This document shows positions 8,281-16,411 of a stretch of DNA of 64,000 nt, piece after piece (within the stretch, counting starts at the first letter, position 1; every line of letters starts with the position of its first letter). The translations under genes were made by a program, and so were the position numbers. The DNA is taken from positions 992,001-1,056,000 of the forward strand of contig NZ_QHHQ01000002.1 of the NCBI RefSeq assembly GCF_003258595.1, given 5' to 3'. This stretch comes from Acuticoccus sediminis (GTDB taxonomy: Bacteria; Pseudomonadota; Alphaproteobacteria; Rhizobiales; Amorphaceae). A model generated the notes under the pieces. That model had not been told where the DNA came from. It made no database searches and saw only the letters and a program-made list of their open reading frames with translations.

Positions 8281-9758
8281 CAGGGTTCGCTCCGTCGTGC
8301 CGCGTCGGCGGGCACGTGTCGTGTCAGGCTGTCGAATGACCAGTCGGCCGGGGCCGTGCGGGTGGCAAGGTCGGGAAGGGGCGTGAACCCGAGGCCCGGG
8401 ACCTGCAGCGAGGAGACGTCGAGACCGCCGTCCTCGATCGCCAGGAAGACGCTGCCGCCGTCCCTGCGGTAGAGGCCCGGGTGGGCGGCGAGCGCCGCGT
8501 CGGCCTCGCCCGCCGGCAGGTGGTCGAGGCCGTGGAAATAGTGGTGCCCGTTGCGCTCCACGTGGCCGATGCCGAGGGCGGCGACCACGGCGAGGTCCGC
8601 CTGCAGGGAGACCACGGGCAGGCAGGTCAGATCCTCCGCCGAGAGGAAGTGCTCGCCCTCGCGACTGCCGCCGTTGCGGTGCCAGGCGAGGGACTGGTTG
8701 AGCAGCGAGCGGATCACGCCCTTGCAGTTCTTGTGGCTGACGCCGCGGTAGCCGAGGCCGATCGCCTCGCTGTAGGCCGCCGTCCACCCGTCCGCCTCGT
8801 CGATCAGGAGGGGCTTGCCGACGACGGCGAGCGCGGCCGGGTCGAGCAGACCGGCGAGCGCCACGGAGCGTTCCAGCGGCTGCTCGACGAAGAGGATCGC
8901 CTCGTGCAGCGGCGCGATGTCCGGCCGGGTTCGCATCGCCTCGCACAGGGCGGCGAACGCGTCGAGGCTCCTGTACTGCTCGTTCCCGTCGAGCGTCACC
9001 GCGATGGGGTGCGGGGCGGCCTCGATCAGCGCGGCGATGCGGGCGAGGCGGTCGAGGTCCGCCGCCATGTCGCCGCCGACCTTGATCTTCAGGTAGCGCA
9101 GCCCGTCCTCGGCGATGTAGTCGGCGAGGGTTCCGGGGAGCACGTCGCCGGTCCCGGCGCCGGCCTCGTCGCCGTCGAGCGGGTCGACGAGGCCGACGGT
9201 GTGCCGCAGTGCGAGGCGGCTGAGGGGGCGGTCCGGAAGGGCCTGCGCCACCTGCATCGCGGCGAGCTCGGGGAAGACGTCGCCGGGGCGGAGCCCCAGC
9301 GCATTGCCGGTGACGAGGTCGAAGAACGGCCGGCCGGCGGCGCGGCCGAGCGCGTCGATCATCGCCCGCTCGACCATCGAGACGCCGAACGAGGCGCCGA
9401 GGCGGTTGAAGCCCACCTCCGGCCCCCTCCGGTCCACCGTCCGGTCGATGTCCCGCCAGAGGTCGAATAGCGTCGCGGCAGGGAGGTCGCGGGCCACGGC
9501 CAGCGCTTCGTCGATCGCCCAGAGGAGGTCGGCGACGTTGTCCGCCGGGGTCTTCTCGGGCCGCTTGTCGAACCATTTGTACGCGAGGAGGTCGGACGCG
9601 TACCCGGTGGCGGTGACGCCGTCGACGGTGACGTCGAGCGCCAGCGTCGCGCTCGCCGCGGCCTCCAGCGTCACCACGCCGAAGCGGAAGGGCGTGCGCG
9701 CGAAGGCGTTGACGATGCCGATGCGCCCGTCGCGGACCTTGATCTTGGGTGGCGTCAT
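8280..9758 (-). CDS. Enolase-superfamily dehydratase/isomerase (mandelate racemase-like)
   Basis: A 492-residue enolase-superfamily enzyme, long for the mandelate racemase/muconate group (usually 360-420). Candidate active-site residues follow the superfamily order: K224/K226 in LKIKVGG, metal ligands D257 (TLDGNEQ), E292 (VEQPL) and D320/E321 (LLIDEADG), then K343 in SHKNCKG. These enzymes abstract a proton alpha to a carboxylate, typically dehydrating an acid sugar. Extra length lies in an inserted segment around 185-215 and in the C-terminal ~80 residues. It overlaps both neighbours by ATGA, supporting a stoichiometric pathway role. Confidence 0.88.
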   Translation of the reverse strand: MTPPKIKVRDGRIGIVNAFARTPFRFGVVTLEAAASATLALDVTVDGVTATGYASDLLAYKWFDKRPEKTPADNVADLLWAIDEALAVARDLPAATLFDLWRDIDRTVDRRGPEVGFNRLGASFGVSMVERAMIDALGRAAGRPFFDLVTGNALGLRPGDVFPELAAMQVAQALPDRPLSRLALRHTVGLVDPLDGDEAGAGTGDVLPGTLADYIAEDGLRYLKIKVGGDMAADLDRLARIAALIEAAPHPIAVTLDGNEQYRSLDAFAALCEAMRTRPDIAPLHEAILFVEQPLERSVALAGLLDPAALAVVGKPLLIDEADGWTAAYSEAIGLGYRGVSHKNCKGVIRSLLNQSLAWHRNGGSREGEHFLSAEDLTCLPVVSLQADLAVVAALGIGHVERNGHHYFHGLDHLPAGEADAALAAHPGLYRRDGGSVFLAIEDGGLDVSSLQVPGLGFTPLPDLATRTAPADWSFDSLTRHVPADAARRSEP

Positions 9759-10594
9759 GACGCGTCTCCGAGTGTCTCGATGAGCCCGCGCACGTAGCCG
9801 ATGGAGCGGGCGGCGCACGTCGGCCCGTCCGGGCTGTAGATGAACGGCTCGATGGCGGCGATGCCGTCGTAGCCGCCTCGGGCGAGCGCGGCGAGCAGCG
9901 GCATGAACCGGTCCTCCCCCTGTCCCGGTCCGCCGAGCGCGCGGTCGTTGAGGTGGATGTGCCGCAGCACGCCGCTCGGCAGCCAGCGTTCGGCGAGGAT
10001 CGCGGCGCTTTCGCACTCCCCGCCCGCGACCGCCGCGCAGTCCAGCATCGTGGCGAGACCCGGCGATGCGACGGACTCCACCACCCGCGCGGCCTCCTCG
10101 ATGGTGTTGATGTAGTCCGTCAGCGATGGTGCCAATGGCTCGACGAGGTAGAGGACGCCGGCACGTTCCGCCGCATCCCCGGCGCTGGCGAAATGGTCGG
10201 CCGCGACCATGCGGCCCGCCTCCGGGGACGGCGCGTCGGCGAGCTGCCGCTGTCCCGGCGAGCCGTGCACGAGGACGGTGCCGCCGAGATCGGCGCAAAG
10301 CTCCACCATCGAAAGGATGTGCGCGCGCGTCCGCGCGACGACGTCCGCGCCGCCATTGGTGATCGAGAGGCCGGCGGGCGCCGAGAGGAGCCAGTGGAGC
10401 CCGGTAACGGGTACGCCGGCGTCGGCGGCGAGGCGCTTCAGCCGCGCGCGCTCCGCGGCGGGGATCCGGGCCGGATCGTCCGACAGGGTGAACGGCGCGA
10501 CCTCCAGCCCGTCGTAGCCGAGGGCGGCGGCGAGGGCGCACTGTTCGGCGAAGGGACGCTCGCGCAGCACCTCGTTGCAGAGGGAAATCTTCAT
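9755..10594 (-). CDS. Sugar phosphate isomerase/epimerase (AP endonuclease 2 fold)
   Basis: A 279-residue TIM barrel of the xylose isomerase-like/AP_endonuc_2 family. Metal-site signatures along the barrel are LVHGSPGQRQ, a Glu in LVEPLAP, an Asp in MLDCAAV, His in HIHLNDR and a late Glu in IAAIEPF. Relatives isomerise or epimerise ketoses, 2-keto acids or inositol derivatives. It is coupled to the tctB stop (TGATG, 1-nt overlap) and to the enolase-family gene (ATGA). The exact substrate is unknown. Confidence 0.87.
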   Translation of the reverse strand: MKISLCNEVLRERPFAEQCALAAALGYDGLEVAPFTLSDDPARIPAAERARLKRLAADAGVPVTGLHWLLSAPAGLSITNGGADVVARTRAHILSMVELCADLGGTVLVHGSPGQRQLADAPSPEAGRMVAADHFASAGDAAERAGVLYLVEPLAPSLTDYINTIEEAARVVESVASPGLATMLDCAAVAGGECESAAILAERWLPSGVLRHIHLNDRALGGPGQGEDRFMPLLAALARGGYDGIAAIEPFIYSPDGPTCAARSIGYVRGLIETLGDAS

Positions 10595-11109
10595 CAGAGC
10601 GCCCCCGGCAGGTGGACGAGGAAGATGTCGGTGAACACGAACCGCACCAGGAACGCGCCGGCGAGCGCGAGGATTAGCGCGCGCACGACGAGCGCGGGGA
10701 GGGAGAGCCTGCGCTCCTCGTTGAGGAGCTCGCTGCCGACGGTGAAGAGGAAGATGAAGAGCGCCGTCACCGGCACGAACGGCAGCCGCCCGAACAGGCC
10801 GACTCCGTAGAGGACGACGACGAAGACGGTGAACAGCATCCGCCGCGCCGAGGACGCGTCCCAGCGCGTGATCGTCGGCTCGGCGCCGCTGTCGGCGGTC
10901 CCGCCACGCCAGGCGCGAAGCATCAGAAGGAGGCCGAGGGCCGTCACGATGGCGCCGATGATCGCCGGTGTCAGGCCGGGCATCGTGAACGGGCTGGCGC
11001 CGCGCTCGGTGAAACGGGGCATCGCCAGCGCTCCGGCGAGGGCGCCGGTACCGATGAGCGTGGCGACGATCCCGGCGACGAGGTCGGTCGTGTTCGTGCG
11101 GCGCGTCAT
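10594..11109 (-). CDS. tctB: Tripartite tricarboxylate transporter small membrane subunit TctB
   Basis: A 171-residue protein with about four predicted TM helices, near residues 10-30, 45-65, 90-110 and 115-165 (the last region holding one or two). This is the normal size and layout for TctB, the small integral subunit of a sodium-coupled, binding-protein-dependent importer. It is unusually separated from tctA by the Gfo/Idh/MocA gene, with its start overlapping that gene's stop by ATGA. It works with TctA (12136-13662) and TctC (13742-14770). Confidence 0.85.
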   Translation of the reverse strand: MTRRTNTTDLVAGIVATLIGTGALAGALAMPRFTERGASPFTMPGLTPAIIGAIVTALGLLLMLRAWRGGTADSGAEPTITRWDASSARRMLFTVFVVVLYGVGLFGRLPFVPVTALFIFLFTVGSELLNEERRLSLPALVVRALILALAGAFLVRFVFTDIFLVHLPGAL

Positions 11110-12143
11110 GCGGCGTTCTCGCGGACGGGGATGAAGGGGTTGGCCGGCCGCGCGAGCGCGCGGTCGATCGCGGTGAGCAGCCCGGCCATCTCCACGGCGC
11201 CCTCCTGCGCGTCGCACAGGACCGCGCCGCGCCCCGCGATCGCGTCGAGGAAGACACGGAAGCTGTCCGCGAGGAGGCGCACCGGCGTCGCGCCGAGCGC
11301 CTGCTCCTCGGTGAGCGACGTAACCGTCGGCGTCCATCCTCCGGGCGAGGCGTCGTAGCGCGCTGTGCCGTGGGTCAGGCGGTTGCGGTTGAAGTCGATC
11401 ACGAGGACGCCGCCGTCGCCGACCAGCCGGAGCCGCTTGTCCGTCACCGCGCCGGGGAGGAACGGGTCTTCCGTCTCCCCGCCCGCGACGACGCCGAGCC
11501 GCAGTTCGCCAGCGACCCCGCCGGGATAGGCGAGGTCGATGCGGATGTCGTCCGCCCGCGCGCCGCCCAGCCGGTGCATCGCGCGCGCGTCGACGGCCGC
11601 CGCCGGGGCGCCGGCGAAATGGCGCATCAGGTCCAGGAAGTGGACGCCGTCGTTCTCGATGATGGAGGAGTCGGCCCGCATCCGTTTCCATCCGCGGAAG
11701 TCGCCCTCCATCGCGACGAGGCGGCCGATGCCGCCCGCACGCAGGATCGCCGTCGCCCGGCGCGTCAGCGGGTGGGCGCGCAGGACATGGCCGACCTGGA
11801 GCGGCACGTTCCCGAGGCGCGCCGCCAGCAATTGCGCCTCCGCGACGGACCGCACGGCGGGCTTTTCGAGGAGAACCGGCCTGCCGGCGGCGAGCGCCGC
11901 GAGGGCGAGGGGGAGGTGCTCGTCCGGCGGGGCGACGACGTCGACGATGTCGGCACGGGCGATGAGGTCGGCGGCCGTGGCGGCGATATCGCCGGCCGCG
12001 ACGCCCTCCGCCAGCGCCCGCTCGCGGCCGGCGCCGGCCGGGTCGGCGACCAACAGGCGGACCCCGGCCACCTCGCGCCAGGCGGCCGCGTGGAGGCGGC
12101 CGAAGATGCCGTAGCCGCAGACGAGGACGCGTGTCTCACCCAT
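11106..12143 (-). CDS. Gfo/Idh/MocA family NAD(P)-dependent oxidoreductase
   Basis: A 345-residue dehydrogenase with N-terminal Rossmann motif GYGIFG (~residues 10-15), the family EKP motif (LLEKPAV, ~93-99) and a C-terminal alpha/beta substrate domain containing NDGVHFLDLMRHF with a likely catalytic His. Family members oxidise sugars, inositols or sugar acids. It is inserted between tctA and tctB, overlapping tctA by 8 bp at its start. That placement suggests it performs the first step on the imported compound. Substrate and cofactor preference cannot be read. Confidence 0.9.
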   Translation of the reverse strand: MGETRVLVCGYGIFGRLHAAAWREVAGVRLLVADPAGAGRERALAEGVAAGDIAATAADLIARADIVDVVAPPDEHLPLALAALAAGRPVLLEKPAVRSVAEAQLLAARLGNVPLQVGHVLRAHPLTRRATAILRAGGIGRLVAMEGDFRGWKRMRADSSIIENDGVHFLDLMRHFAGAPAAAVDARAMHRLGGARADDIRIDLAYPGGVAGELRLGVVAGGETEDPFLPGAVTDKRLRLVGDGGVLVIDFNRNRLTHGTARYDASPGGWTPTVTSLTEEQALGATPVRLLADSFRVFLDAIAGRGAVLCDAQEGAVEMAGLLTAIDRALARPANPFIPVRENAA

Positions 12144-13662
12144 CGGAGCGCGCCTTCCGGAAGGACACCCGTTCGCCGAGCGCGGCGAGGCGCCGCTGCA
12201 CCGGCGGCAGGCCGAGGACGACGACCGCGAGCACCATCAGGGCGATCACCGCGCTGATCGGGCGGGTCACGAACGGCAGGAGGTCGCCCTCGGTCAGCGA
12301 CAGGCTGCGCCTCAGGTTGTTGTCGAGGATCGGGCCGAGCACCACGCCGAGGATCATCGGCGCCACCGGAAAGCCCGTCTCGCGCATCAGGAAGCCGAGG
12401 AGGCCGAAGCCGATCATCACGTAGACGTCGAAGATGCGCCCGGCGATGGCGAACGAGCCGACGGTGCAGAGGACGAAGATCATCCCCATGAGCCACTCCC
12501 GCCGCACCCGGAGGACGAACAGGAGAGGGCGCGTCAGCAGCAGGCCGAGCACCAGCATGGCGCAGCTCGCCCAGAACACCATCGCGACGACGGAATAGAA
12601 GAAGTCCGCCTGCGTGATCATGATCAGCGGGCCGGGGCGCAGGCCGTGGATCACCATCGCCGCGAGGAGCACCGCCGCGGGCGCCGAACCGGGGATCGCG
12701 AGCGTCAGGACGGGGACGAGGGCGCCGGGGACCGCGGCGTTGTTGCCCGTCTCCGCGGCGAGGAGGCCCTCGACAGAGCCGCGGCCGAACTCTTCCTTCC
12801 GGCGCGAGGCGCGGCGCGCGGCGGCGTAGGAGACCCACGCCCCCATGTCCTCGCCGACACCGGGGATGACGCCCATGAAGGTGCCGATGGCGCCGGACCG
12901 CAGCCAGGTGCGTGCGTAGCGGATCGAGCCTGCGGCGGCGCGCAGGACGCCCGTCACCTTCGCCTCGACGAGGCGGGTGGCCGGCTGGCGCATCACCGAG
13001 AAGACCTCGGCGCAGCCGAACGCGCCGACCAGCACCGGCAGCAGCCCGAAGCCGCCTTCGAGGTCCTGGATGCCGTAGGAGAAGCGCGAGTAGGCGTGAA
13101 CGCTCTCCTGCCCGACCATTGCGACGAGGATGCCGAAGAAGCCGGAGATCCAGCCCTTCAGCCCGTCGTCGAAGGAGGTGAGCTGGCCGCACAGGACGAT
13201 GCCGAAGATCGAGAGCCAGAAGAATTCGAACGAGGTGAAGTCGAGCGCGAACTCGGCGAGCCAGGGCGCGATGACCGCGAGCCCCACCATGCCGACGAGG
13301 CTGCCGAGGAACGAGGCCGTGGTGGCGACCGCCATCGCCTCGCCCGCGCGGCCCTGCGTCGCCAGCGGGAAGCCGTCGAGCGCGGACGCGGCGTTCGCCG
13401 GCGTCCCGGGAATGTTGAGCAGGATCGCCGAGCGGCCGCCGCCGTAGATCGCGCCGATGTAGACGCAGATCAGGACGAGGATCGCGGTGTCGGAGTCCAT
13501 CGAGAAGGTGAGCGTGGTGACGAGCGCCACGCCGAGGGTCGCCGTCAGCCCCGGGATCATCCCGACGACGATGCCGAGGAGGGTCGCCCAGACGACGACG
13601 AAGATCTGCGCCGAGAAGCCGATGTCGGCGACGGCCGTGAGGAGCTGTGTCAGTCCGTGCAT
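12136..13662 (-). CDS. tctA: Tripartite tricarboxylate transporter large permease TctA
   Basis: A 508-residue, ~12-TM large subunit of a TTT importer. Conserved TctA features are visible: the N-terminal GMIPGLTATLGVAL segment, AIYGGGRSAILLNIPGTP, and the second repeat GVIPGVGEDMGAW with LAIPGSAPAAVLLAAM. It is second in the operon after tctC, separated from it by 79 bp carrying a 9-bp-stem hairpin. Transport would use the periplasmic TctC protein encoded upstream and TctB downstream. Confidence 0.95.
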   Translation of the reverse strand: MHGLTQLLTAVADIGFSAQIFVVVWATLLGIVVGMIPGLTATLGVALVTTLTFSMDSDTAILVLICVYIGAIYGGGRSAILLNIPGTPANAASALDGFPLATQGRAGEAMAVATTASFLGSLVGMVGLAVIAPWLAEFALDFTSFEFFWLSIFGIVLCGQLTSFDDGLKGWISGFFGILVAMVGQESVHAYSRFSYGIQDLEGGFGLLPVLVGAFGCAEVFSVMRQPATRLVEAKVTGVLRAAAGSIRYARTWLRSGAIGTFMGVIPGVGEDMGAWVSYAAARRASRRKEEFGRGSVEGLLAAETGNNAAVPGALVPVLTLAIPGSAPAAVLLAAMVIHGLRPGPLIMITQADFFYSVVAMVFWASCAMLVLGLLLTRPLLFVLRVRREWLMGMIFVLCTVGSFAIAGRIFDVYVMIGFGLLGFLMRETGFPVAPMILGVVLGPILDNNLRRSLSLTEGDLLPFVTRPISAVIALMVLAVVVLGLPPVQRRLAALGERVSFRKARSDG

Positions 13663-13696
13663 CGCGAAGGCCGGTGGGCGGGAGGGGCGGAGGCGT

Positions 13697-13719
13697 GGGC
13701 CCGGCGCCGAGCCGGGCCC
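13697..13719 (-). promoter_or_regulatory. Intercistronic hairpin between tctC and tctA
   Basis: A perfect 9-bp inverted repeat, GGGCCCGGC / GCCGGGCCC, with a 5-nt loop lies in the 79-bp tctC-tctA gap, 22 bp past the tctC stop. Such stems often stabilise the binding-protein message or partly terminate transcription, so that the binding protein exceeds its permeases. No T-run follows in the transcribed direction. Confidence 0.6.
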
Positions 13720-13741
13720 TGCCGTCGGATCTGGCGGGCGG

Positions 13742-14770
13742 TTATTCGGGCTTGGGGATGCCGAACTGGGTCGGCTCGTTCGGCGCCGCGCCGCTGTTGA
13801 ACTGCTGCCAGGCGTTGATCGAGAGGAACGGCATAGCCGCCTTGTGCGCCTCCTCGCCGTAGCTCGGCGCGAAGAGGGCGGCGCGCTCGGCCGCGAAGGT
13901 CTTCAGCGCCTCGGAGTTGGCGATCTTCTCGGCCCACACCTTGTCCATGGTGTCGAGGACCTCCTTCGGCGCGTCGGCAGGGACGAAGATGCCGAAGTAG
14001 TTCGGCGCGGTCGCGATCTCCGGCAGCCAGTCGGTGATGGCCGGGACCGAGCCGTAGCCGGCGAGCTCGAGCGGGCTGGAGGCGACGACGGCGAGCGGAC
14101 GCAGCCTGCCGGCGCGGACCATGTCGACCTGCTCGGTCGCGTTCTGCGCGGTGAAGTCGGTCTCACCGGCGACGGTGGAGATCACCGCCGGGTTGCCGCC
14201 CTCGTAGACGATCTGGCGGTACTTCACGTCGGCGACCTTCTCGAGCGCCTGCATGGTGATCGCCGTCGCCGAGGAGAGGCCGCCGGAGGAGACCGTCATC
14301 GGCGACTCGGCCGTCGTGAGCGCCTCGAGGAAGGCTCCGAAGTCTTCCCATTCGCTGTCTGCGGGGACGGAGATCATCGCCGGGTTCGCGACGTCGAGAT
14401 AGAGCCGCCAGTCGGCGATCGTGGCGTCGAGGCTGCCGAACACCGGGTAGGCGCCGAGGTCGGCGGCGGCGCCGGCGGCCATCGTCATGCCGTCGTGCGG
14501 CGCTTCCCAGACCGAACGGGTGCCGACCGAACCCGACGCGCCGGGCTGGTTCACGATGACGAAGTTCTGCCCGATCGCGTCGGTCAGCTCCTTGGCGATG
14601 ACGCGCGTGACCGTGTCGGTCGAGCCGCCGGCCGACCACGGCACGATGATGGTGACCGGTTCGGCCGGGGACCAGTCCTCGGCCAGCGCGCCGGAGGGCG
14701 CGACCAGCAGGGCGCCGGCGGGCGCGATCAGGAGAGCCGCGAGCGCGGCGGCGGTGCTCAATCTTGTCAT
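13742..14770 (-). CDS. tctC: TTT transporter substrate-binding protein TctC (Bug family)
   Basis: A 342-residue periplasmic receptor with a ~30-residue Sec signal peptide. The mature protein has the Bug-family opening PVTIIVPWSAGGSTDTVTRV, whose first loop contacts a carboxylate, and FVIVNQPGASGSVGT. ATG at 14770 is chosen; an in-frame GTG immediately upstream (14773) is equally close to an AAGGGG site. It heads the nine-gene operon under a predicted sigma-70 promoter. Bug proteins bind carboxylates, matching a sugar-acid or dicarboxylate substrate. Confidence 0.93.
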   Translation of the reverse strand: MTRLSTAAALAALLIAPAGALLVAPSGALAEDWSPAEPVTIIVPWSAGGSTDTVTRVIAKELTDAIGQNFVIVNQPGASGSVGTRSVWEAPHDGMTMAAGAAADLGAYPVFGSLDATIADWRLYLDVANPAMISVPADSEWEDFGAFLEALTTAESPMTVSSGGLSSATAITMQALEKVADVKYRQIVYEGGNPAVISTVAGETDFTAQNATEQVDMVRAGRLRPLAVVASSPLELAGYGSVPAITDWLPEIATAPNYFGIFVPADAPKEVLDTMDKVWAEKIANSEALKTFAAERAALFAPSYGEEAHKAAMPFLSINAWQQFNSGAAPNEPTQFGIPKPE

Positions 14771-14820
14771 CACGGAATTCCCCTTCGGATGCGCAGACCA
14801 GCTCGAACTCGCACCTTTAT

Positions 14821-14867
14821 TGACTGGCCGGTTAGATAATTAAGGAACTCAGTGACGACGTTGTCAA
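14821..14867 (-). promoter_or_regulatory. Predicted tctC operon promoter with overlapping palindrome
   Basis: Reading the minus strand, TTGACA (14862-14867) is followed after 17 bp by CTTAAT (14839-14844). The start would then be near 14832. The imperfect palindrome TGACTGGCCGGTTA (14821-14834; 10 of 14 positions symmetric) covers that start. This is a plausible operator for the TetR protein encoded in the same operon. The patch is clearly AT-richer than its surroundings. Confidence 0.55.
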
Positions 14868-14880
14868 TTGCGTCGGCGGC

Positions 14881-16296
14881 TCAAAATGTTGGCAAGGTGT
14901 GCATCGCGTCGGCGAGGCCGCGCCCGAGTGCGGGGTAGACGGCGGGCGCGGCCATCTGCGCAACGTTGAAGCGCATGTAGCCCGCCGCCGTCCGCGAGAC
15001 GCTGAAGACGTCGCCGGGCGCGAGCACGACCCCGTCCCGCAGCGCCCGTCCCGCCAGCGCGGCGGCGTCGCATCCCTCGGGCAAGCGGCACCAGAGGTAG
15101 AACCCGCCGCGCGGCATCAGCCAGGGGACGATGCCGAGGGGCTTCAGGCGTGCGGCCGTATCGCCCCTTGCGCGGGCGAGGCGGCGGCGGAGCATGTCGA
15201 TGTGCTTGCGATAGCCGCCGTCGCTCAGGGCTGCGTGGACGAGTTCGGCCGCCACCGGGCTCACCCCGCTGAAGTGGGTCGCGACCTGGAGGTCGATCAG
15301 CGCGTCGATCCAGTCCGCGCCGCTCGCGATGTAGCCGCAGCGGATCGAGGCCGACAGCGTCTTGGAGAAGCTGCCGATCCGGACGACGCGAGACAGGCCG
15401 TCGAGGGTCGCGAGGCGCGGCGACGGCTCCGGCTCGAAGTCGGCGAAGATGTCGTCCTCGACGATCGTCATGTCGTGCGCGGCGGCGATGTTGAGGACGC
15501 GGTGCGCGACCTGCGGCGCGAGCGTCGCCCCGGTCGGATTGTGGAGCGCCGAGTTGGTCACGTAGAGGCGCGGGCGGTGCGCGGCGGCGGCCTCGGCGAA
15601 GCGTTCCGTGTCCGGCCCGTACGGCGTGTAGGGGACACCGACGACGTCGACCTGGTGCGCCCGCAGCAGCGCCCGGAAGTTGAAATAGCACGGGTCGTCG
15701 ACGAGCACGGTGTCGCCGGGGCGCAGCAGGAAGCGGCAGACGAGGTCGATGGCCTGCGTGCCGGAGCCGGTCAGAAGGATCTGGTCGGGGCCGATCTCCA
15801 GCCCCTCGCCGGCGAACTGGCGCGCGAGGAGGCGGCGCAGGCCGAGCGCGCCGCGCGTCGCGCCGTATTCGGTGAGGAGCGTGTCGTCGGCCTTGGCGAG
15901 GCGCCGGGTGGCCCGGCGGAGCGAGGCCGTCGGCATCCAGTCCGCCGGCAGCCATCCGCAGCCGGGCTTGGCGACATCCTCGCCCGTGTCGAGCGACTGG
16001 CGCGAGACCCAGAAGGGGTCGATCGTGCGGTCGAGCCGCGGGCCGATCTCGCCGAGCGCCAGCGGCGGCGGGGCCGTCGCCACATAGAAGCCGGAGCCCT
16101 GCCGGGCGTGGATCACCCCTTCGGCCGCGAGCCGGTCGTAGGCGTCCACGACGGTCGACGGCGAGACCCCCATCGCCGCTGCGAAGGCACGGATTGACGG
16201 CAGCCGGTCGCCGGTCGTGAGCGTGCGCCCGGCGATCTTCGCGCGCACGGCGTCCATCACCTGCGCGGTACGCGTTCCCGGGCGTTCGTTCGGCAC
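14881..16296 (-). CDS. MocR-type PLP-dependent transcriptional regulator
   Basis: A 471-residue fusion of an N-terminal GntR winged helix (residues ~8-75, including RLPSIRAFAAAMGVSPSTVV and the wing HARQGSGFYV) and a fold-type I aminotransferase-like domain. The PLP lysine is in IGSFSKTLSASIRCGYI. The GTG start at 16296 follows an AGAGGG site. MocR proteins use the PLP domain to sense amino compounds or PLP. This one is divergent from a DMT exporter across 115 bp, a common pairing for metabolite export control. The next gene on the same strand, tctC, has its own promoter. Confidence 0.92.
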   Translation of the reverse strand: MPNERPGTRTAQVMDAVRAKIAGRTLTTGDRLPSIRAFAAAMGVSPSTVVDAYDRLAAEGVIHARQGSGFYVATAPPPLALGEIGPRLDRTIDPFWVSRQSLDTGEDVAKPGCGWLPADWMPTASLRRATRRLAKADDTLLTEYGATRGALGLRRLLARQFAGEGLEIGPDQILLTGSGTQAIDLVCRFLLRPGDTVLVDDPCYFNFRALLRAHQVDVVGVPYTPYGPDTERFAEAAAAHRPRLYVTNSALHNPTGATLAPQVAHRVLNIAAAHDMTIVEDDIFADFEPEPSPRLATLDGLSRVVRIGSFSKTLSASIRCGYIASGADWIDALIDLQVATHFSGVSPVAAELVHAALSDGGYRKHIDMLRRRLARARGDTAARLKPLGIVPWLMPRGGFYLWCRLPEGCDAAALAGRALRDGVVLAPGDVFSVSRTAAGYMRFNVAQMAAPAVYPALGRGLADAMHTLPTF

Positions 16297-16319
16297 GGTT
16301 CCCTCTTTTGTATGGGTTC

Positions 16320-16347
16320 TTGAACCAGTACAGTTTAGCGATATTGT
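16320..16347 (+). promoter_or_regulatory. Predicted promoter of DMT transporter in MocR divergent region
   Basis: TTGAAC (16320-16325) and TATTGT (16342-16347) are spaced by 16 bp in an AT-rich patch of the 115-bp divergent gap. The -35 is part of a small inverted repeat, GGTTC-TT-GAACC (16315-16326). Three ATTG units follow from 16343 to 16356. Direct repeats of this sort are typical of MocR binding regions, but no consensus is established here. Confidence 0.45.
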
Positions 16348-16411
16348 ATTGGATTGTCGCTGGCGAAGCCATCGGCCTGTCGCTACCAGCCTCGCACGGA
16401 CAGGAGGCGGT

